IMG/VR virus record: IMGVR_UViG_3300012683_000015
Coordinates: 1-38,129 of that record
Length of the DNA: 38,129 nucleotides
Strand: one strand, 5' to 3'
Source: a virus
Position numbers and translations under genes: made by a program. Under the pieces are notes generated by a model, which ran no database searches, had not been told where the DNA came from, and saw only the letters and a list, made by a program, of their open reading frames with translations. Position 1 is the stretch's first letter, and each line of letters starts with the position of its first letter. Below, one piece after another: positions 13,996 to 21,178 of the stretch.

Positions 13996-14198
13996 TCGTC
14001 GCTCCAGCCGATGACGCTCAACTCGGATAGCTTCCATTTGATCTTGGGACCTTCGCCCCCTGGCGGTTGCCATAGATTCTTTTTTACCTTCTCAATAGCC
14101 TGCTCGCCGTCAGTGGCTAATATGTTGTGCGTTTCCGCGCCCATCCCATCTTCGCCGGCCGCATCGAAGAACGTCACTTTGAACAGACCAGTGTTCAT
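13992..14198 (-). CDS. Unknown 68-aa protein
   Basis: The ATG at 14198 is chosen because GGAG lies about 8 bases upstream; an earlier in-frame Met would overlap the preceding gene deeply. 'FKVTFFDAAGEDGMGAETHN' and 'DGEQAIEKVKKNLW' give a small alpha/beta look. No family recognised. Confidence 0.65.
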   Translation of the reverse strand: MNTGLFKVTFFDAAGEDGMGAETHNILATDGEQAIEKVKKNLWQPPGGEGPKIKWKLSELSVIGWSDE

Positions 14199-14209
14199 CT
14201 CCTCAACTC

Positions 14210-14458
14210 CTAAAGTTTCTTCAACGCACGGATGCCAACCGCGCATTGTTTGTATCCCCAGTTCCATTTGGCATGCGCTTCACACTCCTTCGCCGCAGCT
14301 TCTAGACCGGCACGGTAGGCTGCTATGCGAAGTTCTGTGGCATCCTTTTCGCCGCATACCTTTCCTTCATAGCCAGCCTGGATCGCACCCAGAGGGCCTA
14401 CCCATTGAGCCATGAAGAACTCTGGCAATGGGCACTCGGTATCGAGATCTACGCTCAC
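14210..14458 (-). CDS. Unknown 82-aa Cys-containing protein
   Basis: GTG at 14458 overlaps the stop of the DUF1660-like gene (GTGA). It contains 'ELRIAAYRAGLEAAAKECEA' and 'NWGYKQCAVGIRALKK'; the 'AYRAGLEAAAxxC' pattern is common in phage early proteins (DUF-type) without known function. It ends 11 bases before the next ATG. Confidence 0.68.
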   Translation of the reverse strand: MSVDLDTECPLPEFFMAQWVGPLGAIQAGYEGKVCGEKDATELRIAAYRAGLEAAAKECEAHAKWNWGYKQCAVGIRALKKL

Positions 14459-14592
14459 AGTTTCTCTCCGCACCGCGCGCATCGCTCATTCGGTACGAGC
14501 CAGCGTTGATCCTGAGGCGTGCGTCGATCGATCGTAGTGGTCCACACGTGCCCGAACAGAAGGCAGAGCAGGCGGGCGGCGAGGGGGCGCAT
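14455..14592 (-). CDS. DUF1660-like small zinc-binding protein (45 aa)
   Basis: ATG at 14592 overlaps the upstream stop by one base (TGATG). The N-terminal 'RLLCLLFGHVW' and C-terminal 'ERCARCGEKL' match the layout of DUF1660 prophage proteins, in which an N-terminal Cys/His and a C-terminal CxxC probably bind zinc. Role unknown. Length is typical for the family. Confidence 0.6.
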   Translation of the reverse strand: MRPLAARLLCLLFGHVWTTTIDRRTPQDQRWLVPNERCARCGEKL

Positions 14593-14768
14593 CAACAATT
14601 TGTCCCAAGAAAATGCATTGCTGTCACGACCCAAGCGGCTGGCGGCAGCAGTACGCAAACAATGGTGATCCACGCAGTTTTTGCTACAGCGATGCCGATG
14701 ACCCAAGGCACTACTAGGCACAAATACAGAAACACGCTGGACCAGTTGGATGGCAATTCAACTTTCAT
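14592..14768 (-). CDS. Two-helix membrane protein (58 aa)
   Basis: ATG at 14768 overlaps the upstream TGA (ATGA). After a short polar start, two hydrophobic segments lie at about residues 12-30 ('VFLYLCLVVPWVIGIAVA') and 33-52 ('AWITIVCVLLPPAAWVV'). Both ends are likely on the same side of the inner membrane. Early-expressed phage membrane proteins often affect host envelope or superinfection, but there is no specific evidence here. Confidence 0.68.
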   Translation of the reverse strand: MKVELPSNWSSVFLYLCLVVPWVIGIAVAKTAWITIVCVLLPPAAWVVTAMHFLGTNC

Positions 14769-15193
14769 CGCTGCGCGTCAAATCGGTCGTAGTCGAACGG
14801 TTCGTTCCAATCCACCCTCCGATCCGCCTTCTCCTGCGCCGCCACGTCGGCCTGATTGCCGACCCACATGCGCTCAAGCGAGCCGATCAGGTCCCACACC
14901 GTCGTGTTGAGCGCTTCCTGATCGCTGGCCGAGCGCTGCGACAGATGCGAGGCGGCGTCGAAGTCGACGCCATTGATGTCGAGCAGGGTGACGGTGACCA
15001 GCGACATGTCCTGATTCGAGGGCAGCGCGCCGTCGGGCATTGCGCGGACACTGACGCGGTACAGCTCGTCGTCCCACTTGATGATCTGGCCGTCAACGAT
15101 CGGGCCATCGTGGCGGAAGGGCTTCGAGGCGGGAGCGGAGTCTGGCTCCTGGTGATCGTAGGCGCGTTGGGCACGGTCGAAGTTGGAGGTCAT
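14765..15193 (-). CDS. Unknown 142-aa protein
   Basis: ATG at 15193 overlaps the upstream stop. It has an acidic, His/Asp-rich start, a beta-rich middle ('DGQIIKWDDELYRVSVRAMP', 'MSLVTVTLLDINGVDFDAAS') and a helical end. No domain recognised. Third gene of the leftward operon. Confidence 0.72.
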   Translation of the reverse strand: MTSNFDRAQRAYDHQEPDSAPASKPFRHDGPIVDGQIIKWDDELYRVSVRAMPDGALPSNQDMSLVTVTLLDINGVDFDAASHLSQRSASDQEALNTTVWDLIGSLERMWVGNQADVAAQEKADRRVDWNEPFDYDRFDAQR

Positions 15194-15366
15194 GACTCAA
15201 TCTCGGTGATTGTGATTGTATCGCCAGCGTCAAGGATCATGTCGCCAATCCACGCGCACAACTCCTCGCGAATCTCATGGCCACCCTCCGGCTCCTCGAC
15301 GTTGAAAGTGTGCGATTCTAGTTCGCCACCCTGACCGCTTAGCGTGAATTGGATCTTCACGCTCAC
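15190..15366 (-). CDS. Unknown 58-aa acidic beta protein
   Basis: GTG at 15366 overlaps the stop of the first operon gene (GTGA), and the stop overlaps the next ATG. The product is acidic with alternating beta pattern ('SVKIQFTLSGQGGELESHTF', 'DAGDTITITEIES'). No family recognised. Confidence 0.68.
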   Translation of the reverse strand: MSVKIQFTLSGQGGELESHTFNVEEPEGGHEIREELCAWIGDMILDAGDTITITEIES

Positions 15367-15536
15367 ACTCCCAGCAGAATCGCCCGCGCCACGGACAGCG
15401 GCGCCCCGAGACTGCGCAGATAGTTCGCCGCCTCCAGGACCGAGCAGCTCGCCATCAGCAGCCCGGCGAAGTAGGCCGCTTCTGACCAGGACGACAGGGC
15501 GGTGATGTTCCAGAGGCGTTCGATCGAGGATTTCAT
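15363..15536 (-). CDS. First gene of the leftward operon, unknown 56-aa protein
   Basis: ATG at 15536 lies about 30 bases after the predicted transcription start, with GGAG about 10 bases upstream. The protein is Ala/Leu/Ser-rich, with a moderately hydrophobic stretch 'AAYFAGLLMASCSVLEAANY' that may be an amphipathic helix rather than a membrane span. No family recognised. Confidence 0.6.
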   Translation of the reverse strand: MKSSIERLWNITALSSWSEAAYFAGLLMASCSVLEAANYLRSLGAPLSVARAILLGV

Positions 15537-15571
15537 GGGGCGGGGCTCCGGTTGCGTGTTCGACAGAACGC

Positions 15572-15600
15572 ACAGTAAAGCAATTGGACCATGGTGTCAA
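15572..15600 (-). promoter_or_regulatory. Leftward early promoter
   Basis: On the minus strand a perfect -35 TTGACA (15595-15600), 17 bases, then TACTGT (15572-15577). The start is expected near 15565, ahead of the first leftward gene. The -10 is weak, which leaves room for activation; the -35 is shared with a palindrome. Confidence 0.65.
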
Positions 15601-15610
15601 GGCCCTTGAC
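15596..15610. promoter_or_regulatory. Palindromic probable operator between divergent promoters
   Basis: GTCAAGG-C-CCTTGAC is a perfect 15-base palindrome with 7-base arms. Its two arms contain most of the two back-to-back -35 boxes, so a dimeric repressor bound here would block both promoters. The natural candidate is the Cro-like protein encoded just to the right. Confidence 0.6.
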
Positions 15611-15634
15611 GACGGCCATTTTACGGGCTATTCT
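15606..15634 (+). promoter_or_regulatory. Rightward early promoter, probably giving a leaderless mRNA
   Basis: TTGACG (15606-15611), 17 bases, TATTCT (15629-15634). A start 7 bases after the -10 falls at 15641, the A of the ATG of the Cro-like gene, and no ribosome site precedes that ATG. This resembles the leaderless cI message of lambda. Confidence 0.68.
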
Positions 15635-15640
15635 GCGTTT

Positions 15641-15856
15641 ATGGATCCTCAGCGCGCCGTCGAGCTGGCCGGAGGCACCCGTGCCGATCTGATCCGGGTG
15701 TTCACCTCGCGCGGCCTGAGAATGACCAAGCAGGCCGTGAGCCAGTGGTTCCAGGCGGGCCGGATTCCGCGCGATCGCGTGGACCAGCTACGGGTGCTGC
15801 GGCCCGACTGGTTCAAGGGACGAAACGGCGCTCTCGCGCACAGGGTTGAGCGGTAA
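15641..15856 (+). CDS. Cro-like helix-turn-helix regulator (71 aa)
   Basis: The helix-turn-helix is at about residues 14-42: 'LIRVFTSRGLRMTKQAVSQW' with the recognition helix 'TKQAVSQWFQAG', typical of Cro/YdaS-type phage regulators. Its ATG coincides with the predicted transcription start. It is the first rightward gene and faces a palindrome at both early promoters, so it probably represses them. No CI-type partner gene is found on the other side, where Cro/CI pairs would place it. The C-terminal 15 residues are basic. Confidence 0.78.
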   Translation: MDPQRAVELAGGTRADLIRVFTSRGLRMTKQAVSQWFQAGRIPRDRVDQLRVLRPDWFKGRNGALAHRVER

Positions 15857-15872
15857 TCACAGGAAATCACCG

Positions 15873-16214
15873 ATGTTCAATCGCAAAAAGCAGGAACTAT
15901 GCACATGCATACGTTGTGGCTTAGCTTACGACGGCCGCTACGTGGAGGAGCGCTATCGGCAATGGTGCCCGGAACACAGGAAAGAGCCGATGGAGAGCGA
16001 TCGTAAAAAGGCTGAGGTCCGATGCTGGGCGGAGCGCAATTGGGAAAAGCTGTATGAGCAGGCTAAGAGTGAGAACGCGGCGCTGGCACAGTCCTATGCC
16101 GCGTATTCGGCGGGCACCGAAACCCTGCAGGCACAAATGATGGCCGGCAATCCGTTTCAAGCAATGTCACAAGGGCTCGGTCAGGTTCTCTTTGGAAACC
16201 TAACAAGTGGATAG
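15873..16214 (+). CDS. Small protein with Cys-rich zinc-binding-like N-terminus (113 aa)
   Basis: AGGAAA lies about 8 bases before the ATG at 15873. 'CTCIRCGLAYDGRYVEERYR' followed by 'WCPEH' gives CxxC...C..H, a likely zinc site. The rest is helical and Gln/Ala-rich with a Gly/Met-rich end. Function unknown; expressed with the early rightward genes. Confidence 0.68.
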   Translation: MFNRKKQELCTCIRCGLAYDGRYVEERYRQWCPEHRKEPMESDRKKAEVRCWAERNWEKLYEQAKSENAALAQSYAAYSAGTETLQAQMMAGNPFQAMSQGLGQVLFGNLTSG

Positions 16215-16244
16215 CTGTTCGTACCGCTTCCCCGCCGCAAAATT

Positions 16245-16433
16245 ATGATCGGCCTCTCGAAAGCATTGATGGCGGTGCTGCGCGATAGCACTGCCAAGCG
16301 CGAAGTGGGAAAAGTTCATGCCAGGATTCGGAAAGCGGCCGCCCCCAATGCGTGCCCGCTATGCCATGCCCAATACGGCGAACCGTGTAGGAGTCCGATC
16401 GCTCAGCACAAAATTCAGGGCCACGTCCGATAG
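16245..16433 (+). CDS. Small zinc-finger-like protein (62 aa)
   Basis: The C-terminal half has 'ACPLCHAQYGEPCRSP' followed by a His ('QGHVR'), a CxxCxAxxGxxC...H zinc-binding pattern seen in small phage and actinobacterial proteins. The N-terminus is a basic helix. No clear ribosome site. The 139 bases that follow, up to the replication gene, hold no ORF; a GGGAG ribosome site precedes the next start. Confidence 0.6.
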   Translation: MIGLSKALMAVLRDSTAKREVGKVHARIRKAAAPNACPLCHAQYGEPCRSPIAQHKIQGHVR

Positions 16434-16572
16434 CAATCGACCCGGCATCGACTCGGGCGTATAAAAGTCGCACAATCCTAGGCAAGGGTGTGGGACATGC
16501 GGCCGGCCGCCGCCGCACTGCCCTCACAGTGCTTACCCACCCGATTTCTTTTCGACTTGAGGGAGTCGTCCA

Positions 16573-17403
16573 ATGCCGAATCGGTATCTGCGCGAAGCCG
16601 TTCTCGATAGCACTCGTTACCATTCAGTCGGTCCGCTCGAACGTCTGGCATTTCTGGAATTGCTGCTGAACGCTGATGACTGGGGCCTGGTTCCGGTCCA
16701 CGCCGTTTTCCTTGCCCGTAAAACAACAGCATTCGCAGGGTTAACAGCCGAAGCGCTCGCAACCAAGCTCGCGGCACTGGATCAAGCGGACCTTGTCAGG
16801 CTATATGTGTCTTTCCCCGGAGCCAATCCGTTCGCTTACATTCCGCGGAACGGTTTTTTCATCCGAAGTCGGCGTCCCAAGTACCCATTCCCCGATTTTG
16901 AAGCCGTTCAGAACGTAGGGAGATTCAATGAACTCAAGGACTTAGCCGAAAACTGCATTGCAGATGCAGTCGGATGCATTGCGGATGCGCAGCACATCCG
17001 GGACCCGACAGCGACAGCGACTGCGACTATTACTTCGACTACGACAACGCCATCTGGCGATCGCGCCGCGATCCCTTGCCCGCAGCAGGAGATTGTCGCC
17101 CTTTGGACCAAAATCCTTCCAGGCCTGCGACCGCCTCGCAGCTGGGGATCGGAACGCCAGCGGCACCTGGCTTCGCGATGGCGCGAACTCATGGCTGATG
17201 ACGAGTTCGAGGATCGAGAATCCGGATTGCAATGGTTCGCGTGGCTGTTCGATTTCATCGGTAAATCCGCATTTCTGACGGGTCGCATTGCCGGTACCAA
17301 CGGTAAGCCACCGTTCATGGCGAGCCTTGACTGGGTCGTTTTGCCGACCAACTTCGCCAAGATCATCGATCGCAAGTACCACGATCAGAGGACTCGTGTA
17401 TGA
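16573..17403 (+). CDS. Replication protein, O/DnaT-like (276 aa)
   Basis: The N-terminal ~115 residues ('MPNRYLREAVLDSTRYHSVG', 'FLELLLNADDWGLVPVHAVF') look like the winged-helix start of phage replication initiators. A Thr/Ala-rich linker ('DPTATATATITSTTTTP', about 143-160) follows, then a C-terminal domain with 'RSWGSERQRHLASRWRELM', 'GLQWFAWLFDFIGKSAFLTG' and 'PPFMASLDWVVLPTNFAKII'. This end domain is shared by many phage O-like and DnaT-like primosomal proteins. It probably marks the origin and/or recruits a host helicase. The next gene overlaps by ATGA. Confidence 0.72.
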   Translation: MPNRYLREAVLDSTRYHSVGPLERLAFLELLLNADDWGLVPVHAVFLARKTTAFAGLTAEALATKLAALDQADLVRLYVSFPGANPFAYIPRNGFFIRSRRPKYPFPDFEAVQNVGRFNELKDLAENCIADAVGCIADAQHIRDPTATATATITSTTTTPSGDRAAIPCPQQEIVALWTKILPGLRPPRSWGSERQRHLASRWRELMADDEFEDRESGLQWFAWLFDFIGKSAFLTGRIAGTNGKPPFMASLDWVVLPTNFAKIIDRKYHDQRTRV

Positions 17404-17846
17404 GCAATCGCCAGACTCCGCATAACCCGTTCATCAAACCGCCTTCGCAGTACGCCTGCGCAGTGCCCGATTGCAACGAGCACGGCGTCTGGTCGCCGAT
17501 GGTCAACGGCTCGACGTGGTACTGCCGAAAGCACGCCGAATTGCCAGAGCCTGTGCCGCGCTGGCAACCGAAACCGCCGCCGTATACGCCGCAGGAGATC
17601 GGCCGCGCCAAACGCCACGTCAAGAGTTTCATCGCCAACGGAAAACTTGTCCTACAGCTCGAACCACCCTCGGATTTCTGGTGGCAAGCGCTGATTACCC
17701 GCTGGCGCAATGGCGACAAATTGTTGCTGATCCAGCAGAAGATGGCCACCGATGCATGGGTCAACGCCCACCGCCCCGCCGACTGGACCCCGCCCGACGA
17801 AGAAGCGCGCCTCGAGCGCGAGGCAATCCAGGGCGAGGGAGCCTGA
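17400..17846 (+). CDS. Unknown 148-aa protein with Cys/His motif
   Basis: 'YACAVPDCNEHGVWSP' and 'WYCRKHAEL' supply C..C.H...C..H residues for a probable zinc site in the first 45 residues. The middle is Pro-rich, and the end has 'FWWQALITRWRNGDKLLLIQ'. ATGA coupling to the replication gene suggests a related role such as helicase loading, but no domain is recognised. Confidence 0.7.
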   Translation: MSNRQTPHNPFIKPPSQYACAVPDCNEHGVWSPMVNGSTWYCRKHAELPEPVPRWQPKPPPYTPQEIGRAKRHVKSFIANGKLVLQLEPPSDFWWQALITRWRNGDKLLLIQQKMATDAWVNAHRPADWTPPDEEARLEREAIQGEGA

Positions 17847-17881
17847 TCCTGACCCCAGGAGCCGCGATCGGCCTCGAGCCC

Positions 17882-18004
17882 TTGTCGCAGTACCTAGAAC
17901 AGTGTCCCCCGTTTTTAAAGCCGTTCTGGAGGCTCCCAGGGGTAGACAATTCCCGCGTTAAGGTCTACGTTCCGCCTCAGCCACCTCGCCGGAGTCGCCC
18001 GTGA
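17882..18004 (+). CDS. Small ORF with unresolved start
   Basis: This frame is open across the 17847-18000 gap, and its TGA overlaps the GTG of the next gene (GTGA), the usual junction in this genome, so the 3' end is probably real. No ATG or GTG lies near the expected start; a TTG at 17882 would give 40 residues, and a rarer codon nearer 17847 a longer product ('PLSQYLEQCPPFLKPFWRLP' in its body). No family recognised. Confidence 0.42.
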   Translation: MSQYLEQCPPFLKPFWRLPGVDNSRVKVYVPPQPPRRSRP

Positions 18005-18162
18005 AGAAAACCCACTCGATGAGCAAGATGACCAGCGCCCGGCAGAACACCGCCACCGGATCCGGCAGCAGACCCACCGGCGGCAAATTCCCGATCGCAT
18101 CGACCGCGCCGAAAAACGCACGGCACCTGGACACGCGCGCCGCCAAGGGCTACCTGAAGTAG
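18001..18162 (+). CDS. Unknown 53-aa basic Ser/Thr-rich protein
   Basis: GTG at 18001 overlaps the stop of the preceding frame. The product is basic, rich in Thr, Ser and Gly ('QNTATGSGSRPTGGKFP'), with 'ARHLDTRAAKGYLK' at the end. Likely disordered; function unknown. Confidence 0.55.
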   Translation: MKKTHSMSKMTSARQNTATGSGSRPTGGKFPIASTAPKNARHLDTRAAKGYLK

Positions 18163-18167
18163 CCCCG

Positions 18168-18359
18168 GTGGCCACCAGAGGGAAAAAGATCGTCGCCGGC
18201 GTGCGCGCCAAATCCACCCGACCTCGCGCCCTGTCAAGTCCGCCCAAGCTCCTCGACGGCGAAGCGATCAACCCGAAAACTTCTCAACATCGTCAAGCTC
18301 AACGCCGCTCAATGCAGATGCAGAAGCAGACCAATCGCGTCAGAGGCGGGCTGAGATGA
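18168..18359 (+). CDS. Unknown 63-aa basic protein
   Basis: GTG at 18168, TGA at 18357-18359 overlapping the next ATG (ATGA). The product is very rich in Arg, Lys and Gln with little hydrophobic content, so it is probably disordered and may bind nucleic acid. No family recognised. Confidence 0.5.
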   Translation: MATRGKKIVAGVRAKSTRPRALSSPPKLLDGEAINPKTSQHRQAQRRSMQMQKQTNRVRGGLR

Positions 18360-18544
18360 AGCCAGTGCATCTGACACCCAGAGTAGTCGCAGAACTGAAG
18401 AAGCTCGGCTTCAGCCATATCGGGCAGCTATCGCCGATGGAGCTCGCAATTGCGTTGGTGGCGAGCAAGATCGAAACCGAGAATTACAAGCCAATAGACG
18501 GAATGCATTGGAGACGCATTCCGAACTACAAATTGCAGGCATAG
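18356..18544 (+). CDS. Unknown 62-aa protein
   Basis: ATG at 18356 overlaps the preceding TGA. 'TPRVVAELKKLGFSHIGQLS' and 'MELAIALVASKIETENYKPI' suggest a small helical domain. No family recognised. It lies just upstream of the terminase genes. Confidence 0.6.
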   Translation: MKPVHLTPRVVAELKKLGFSHIGQLSPMELAIALVASKIETENYKPIDGMHWRRIPNYKLQA

Positions 18545-18568
18545 GACGCCGCAAAATGCGGCAAAGTT

Positions 18569-18850
18569 ATGGCGCGCAGCAGCACCTCGGGTCAGGGTCG
18601 CCCGAAGGGCGCGAAGAACAAGAAGACGCAAGCTCAAGTCAAGGCCATCGAAGAGTCTGGTGTCACGCCGCTCGAGTACATGCTCGACGTGATGCGGGAT
18701 CCGAAGGCTGAGAAGCCCAGGCGCGACGACATGGCACGCGCTGCCGCCCCCTACGTCCACCCGAAGCTCGGTCAAGTCGATATCGCGCACGGCACCAAGG
18801 ACGGCAAGCCGTTCGAGATCACGCTGGTGCAGAAGGACGATGGCCTGTGA
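18569..18850 (+). CDS. Probable small terminase subunit (93 aa)
   Basis: The product begins with a basic 'GQGRPKGAKNKKTQ' motif typical of small terminase-like phage proteins, then 'GVTPLEYMLDVMRDPKAEKP' and 'RRDDMARAAAPYVHPKLGQV', a pattern repeatedly found directly upstream of large terminases. The small subunit recognises phage DNA and regulates the packaging motor. The protein is shorter than most TerS, so the assignment rests on motifs and position. Confidence 0.65.
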   Translation: MARSSTSGQGRPKGAKNKKTQAQVKAIEESGVTPLEYMLDVMRDPKAEKPRRDDMARAAAPYVHPKLGQVDIAHGTKDGKPFEITLVQKDDGL

Positions 18851-19137
18851 CTGATCGCAGAGGATTCCTAGCTCAAATGCTCGCGTTGAGTATGGCGCCT
18901 GCGATTGTCAGGGCGTCCTCAATCATGCGTGTGGTGGCGCCTAGCATCATCATTGTTCGGTCGAATACGATTTTGACTCCAGCGATGATTACGCGTGAAG
19001 CGCTTCGCATTCTGGAACAGGAACTTACTGCGTTCAGTACATTGCCGTACGAAGAGTCAGACTATTTCTGGGGTGAGCCCTTCAAGGCTCATATCAACAT
19101 CAGAAGGCCAGTGCGATTTGCTGGACTACCGACGTGA
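18847..19137 (+). CDS. Tat-like signal fused to a coat-protein N-arm-like segment (96 aa)
   Basis: GTG at 18847 overlaps the TerS stop (GTGA). Residues 3-23 look like a twin-arginine signal (DRRGFLAQ, then a hydrophobic MLALSMAPAIV, then RA-SS as a possible cleavage site). Residues 39-91 align with residues 3-53 of the major coat protein in this window: 'LTPAMITREALRIL' against 'LTPAIISKESLVIL', and 'NIRRPVRF' against 'TVRKPNRF', about 18 identities over the stretch with one short gap. The protein ends where the coat's N-arm ends. Function unknown; export is inferred only from the motif. Confidence 0.72.
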   Translation: MTDRRGFLAQMLALSMAPAIVRASSIMRVVAPSIIIVRSNTILTPAMITREALRILEQELTAFSTLPYEESDYFWGEPFKAHINIRRPVRFAGLPT

Positions 19138-19140
19138 CAT

Positions 19141-20505
19141 ATGACGTTTAAGTTCACCGTCAAGCAGGACGAGGCGATGACGCTGTTGAGCGGCGACTCA
19201 ACTCACATCCTGCTGGACGGTGGATCACGCAGCGGCAAGACGTTCCTGCTCACACGTGCCGTCGTTGTGCGAGGACTCAAGGCGCCCGAGTCTCGCCATG
19301 CGATTGTGCGATTCCGATTCAACCACGTGATGGCGTCCATCGTGCAGGACACATTTCCGAAGATGATGGGGCTGTGCTTTCCGGAGTTGAATTACAAGAT
19401 CGACAAGCGCGACTGGTTCGCGTGGCTGCCCAACGATTCTCAGATCTGGTTCGCGGGCCTGGACGACAAGGAACGCACGGAAAAAGTACTAGGGCTTGAG
19501 TTCTCAACGCTGTTTCTCAACGAGATATCGCAGATCCCGTACTCATCGCGCAACATCGCCGTCACGCGCTTGGCGCAGAAGGTGATGCAGAAGGTCAACG
19601 GCCGGCCGGATCAGTTACTCAAGCTGCGCATGCTGTACGACTGCAATCCACCTCCGAAAGGCCACTGGTCGTATCTGCTGTTCCACAAGAAGATCGATCC
19701 TGAGACAAAGCAGCAGTTGCCCAATCCTGCCGATTACGCTGCGATGCAGATGAACCCGCAGGACAACGTCGAGAACCAGGCGCCCGGCTACATCGACACC
19801 CTGAAGTCGCTCTCCACGCGCCTGCAGAAGCGCTTCCTGCTGGGCGAGTACGCCGACGCGACACCGAACGCCCTGTTCGCCGACGAGGTGATCGAGAAGT
19901 GGCGCCACTTGGGCGGCGAACTGCCCGACATGGTGCGCATCGTGATCGGCGTGGACCCGTCCGGCTCGGGCGATGTGGACAACGCCGACAACGATGAGAT
20001 CGGCATCGTGGCCGGCGGCCTGGGCACCGACGGCAACGCGTATTTGCTGGAGGACTGCTCGGTCAAGGCGGGTCCTGCCACGTGGGGCAGCGTGGCAACG
20101 AGCGCCTTCGAGCGCCACGAGGCCGACTGCGTAGTGGGGGAGGTGAACTACGGCGGCGCGATGGTAGAGCACGTGATCCAGACGGCTCGGCCCAGGACTC
20201 CCTACAGGGCCGTCACAGCGTCCAGAGGCAAGGCAGTGCGGGCCGAGCCGTTCTCCTCACTCTACGAGGCCGGCAAGGTACGCCACGTGGGCAATTTCAG
20301 GGATTTGGAGGACGAGCTGGCGGGCTTCTCGACGGTCGGCTATCTCGGAAACGGGTCGCCCAACCGCGCCGATGCGTGGATCTGGGTGCTGGCGGAGCTG
20401 TTTCCGGCCCTGGTGAAGAAGAAGATGGCGGCCGAGCCTGCGAAGACCGAGTTCGTGCAGATGCGCGGCAGCGAGGAGGCGACGACCGACTGGCTTGGCG
20501 CATGA
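19141..20505 (+). CDS. Large terminase subunit (454 aa)
   Basis: The ATP-driven DNA packaging motor and headful/terminal nuclease. Walker A is 'GGSRSGKT' at residues 27-34; Walker B is 'TLFLNEIS' at 123-130 with catalytic Glu128; the coupling motif region includes 'DCNPPPKGHW'. The nuclease domain starts at 'VDPSG' (271-275) with further acidic residues 'GEVNYGG' and, late, 'NRADAWIWVLAELF'. Length and order are normal for the Terminase_6/P22-like groups. The HNH gene that follows overlaps by ATGA. Confidence 0.92.
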   Translation: MTFKFTVKQDEAMTLLSGDSTHILLDGGSRSGKTFLLTRAVVVRGLKAPESRHAIVRFRFNHVMASIVQDTFPKMMGLCFPELNYKIDKRDWFAWLPNDSQIWFAGLDDKERTEKVLGLEFSTLFLNEISQIPYSSRNIAVTRLAQKVMQKVNGRPDQLLKLRMLYDCNPPPKGHWSYLLFHKKIDPETKQQLPNPADYAAMQMNPQDNVENQAPGYIDTLKSLSTRLQKRFLLGEYADATPNALFADEVIEKWRHLGGELPDMVRIVIGVDPSGSGDVDNADNDEIGIVAGGLGTDGNAYLLEDCSVKAGPATWGSVATSAFERHEADCVVGEVNYGGAMVEHVIQTARPRTPYRAVTASRGKAVRAEPFSSLYEAGKVRHVGNFRDLEDELAGFSTVGYLGNGSPNRADAWIWVLAELFPALVKKKMAAEPAKTEFVQMRGSEEATTDWLGA

Positions 20506-20927
20506 ACACACTTCAGAGAATCGAAAGCCGGATCGAGCGCGTGCCGTTCTCCACGTGCTGGCTGTACACGGGACCATTAACGCATGACGGTTATGCGCGC
20601 GTCACCGTTTCATTGACGAAGAAGAAACAGATCTCGGTATACGGTCATCGCGCCTTATTCGAGCATTACCGAGGGCCGATCCCAGCTGGCCTAACTCTCG
20701 ATCATCTGTGCCGGGTGCGCTGCTGTGTCAATCCTGTGCATCTTGAGCCGGTTCCGCTTCAGGTGAACATTGCACGCGGTAACTATGGCTGGCGAGGCCA
20801 GCAAACGCATTGCAAGTACGGTCACTTATTTGACGAGGAAAACACACGCAAGTGGAGTGGTCGACGCGTGTGCAGGAAGTGTGAAGCTAAATCTCAGCGC
20901 GCGTATCAGCTTCGGAAGAAGTCGTGA
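20502..20927 (+). CDS. HNH endonuclease (141 aa)
   Basis: 'VYGHRALFEHYRGPIPAGLT' followed by 'LDHLCRVRCCVNPVHLEPV' is the HNH_3-type core: His before the beta turn, the DHLC motif and NPxHLE. A second Cys-rich part ('THCKYGHLF', 'RRVCRKCEAKSQRAYQLRK') probably binds zinc or DNA. Such genes are usually free-standing homing-type nucleases, but HNH proteins next to terminase can also help packaging in cos phages. Its base composition is AT-richer than its neighbours, which favours insertion as a mobile gene. Confidence 0.85.
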   Translation: MNTLQRIESRIERVPFSTCWLYTGPLTHDGYARVTVSLTKKKQISVYGHRALFEHYRGPIPAGLTLDHLCRVRCCVNPVHLEPVPLQVNIARGNYGWRGQQTHCKYGHLFDEENTRKWSGRRVCRKCEAKSQRAYQLRKKS

Positions 20928-21178
20928 GACTGACCTACAGCGAATTCCAGCAGTACTCGCCGCTCGAAGACGAGCAGATGATCCGCCTGTCGGTCGTCTA
21001 CAACGGGCGCGAGTTCTTCGCGCTGCTGGCGGCCGAGCCGCGCTGGCGCGACCGGCGCAACCGGGCGCTGGAGTGCCTGGCTGCGATCGTCGCAGATGGC
21101 GGCGAGCCGGGCGACTACACGGGCGAGGTGCGCACGGAGCTGGGAGAAAAGCTCTGCGAGGCGGTGTGCGATGGGTAG
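20924..21178 (+). CDS. Unknown 84-aa protein
   Basis: GTG at 20924 overlaps the HNH stop (GTGA). The product is soluble and helical ('MIRLSVVYNGREFFALLAAE', 'RRNRALECLAAIVADGGEPG'). It overlaps the next ATG by 8 bases. No family recognised; it lies between packaging and portal genes. Confidence 0.65.
   Translation: MRLTYSEFQQYSPLEDEQMIRLSVVYNGREFFALLAAEPRWRDRRNRALECLAAIVADGGEPGDYTGEVRTELGEKLCEAVCDG

Noticed and set aside
18931-18950. CCTAGC resembling the C4-like loop target
   Set aside because: Only six of seven bases match and the site is on the wrong strand relative to the plus-strand gene transcribed there, so it is unlikely to be a second target of the RNA.
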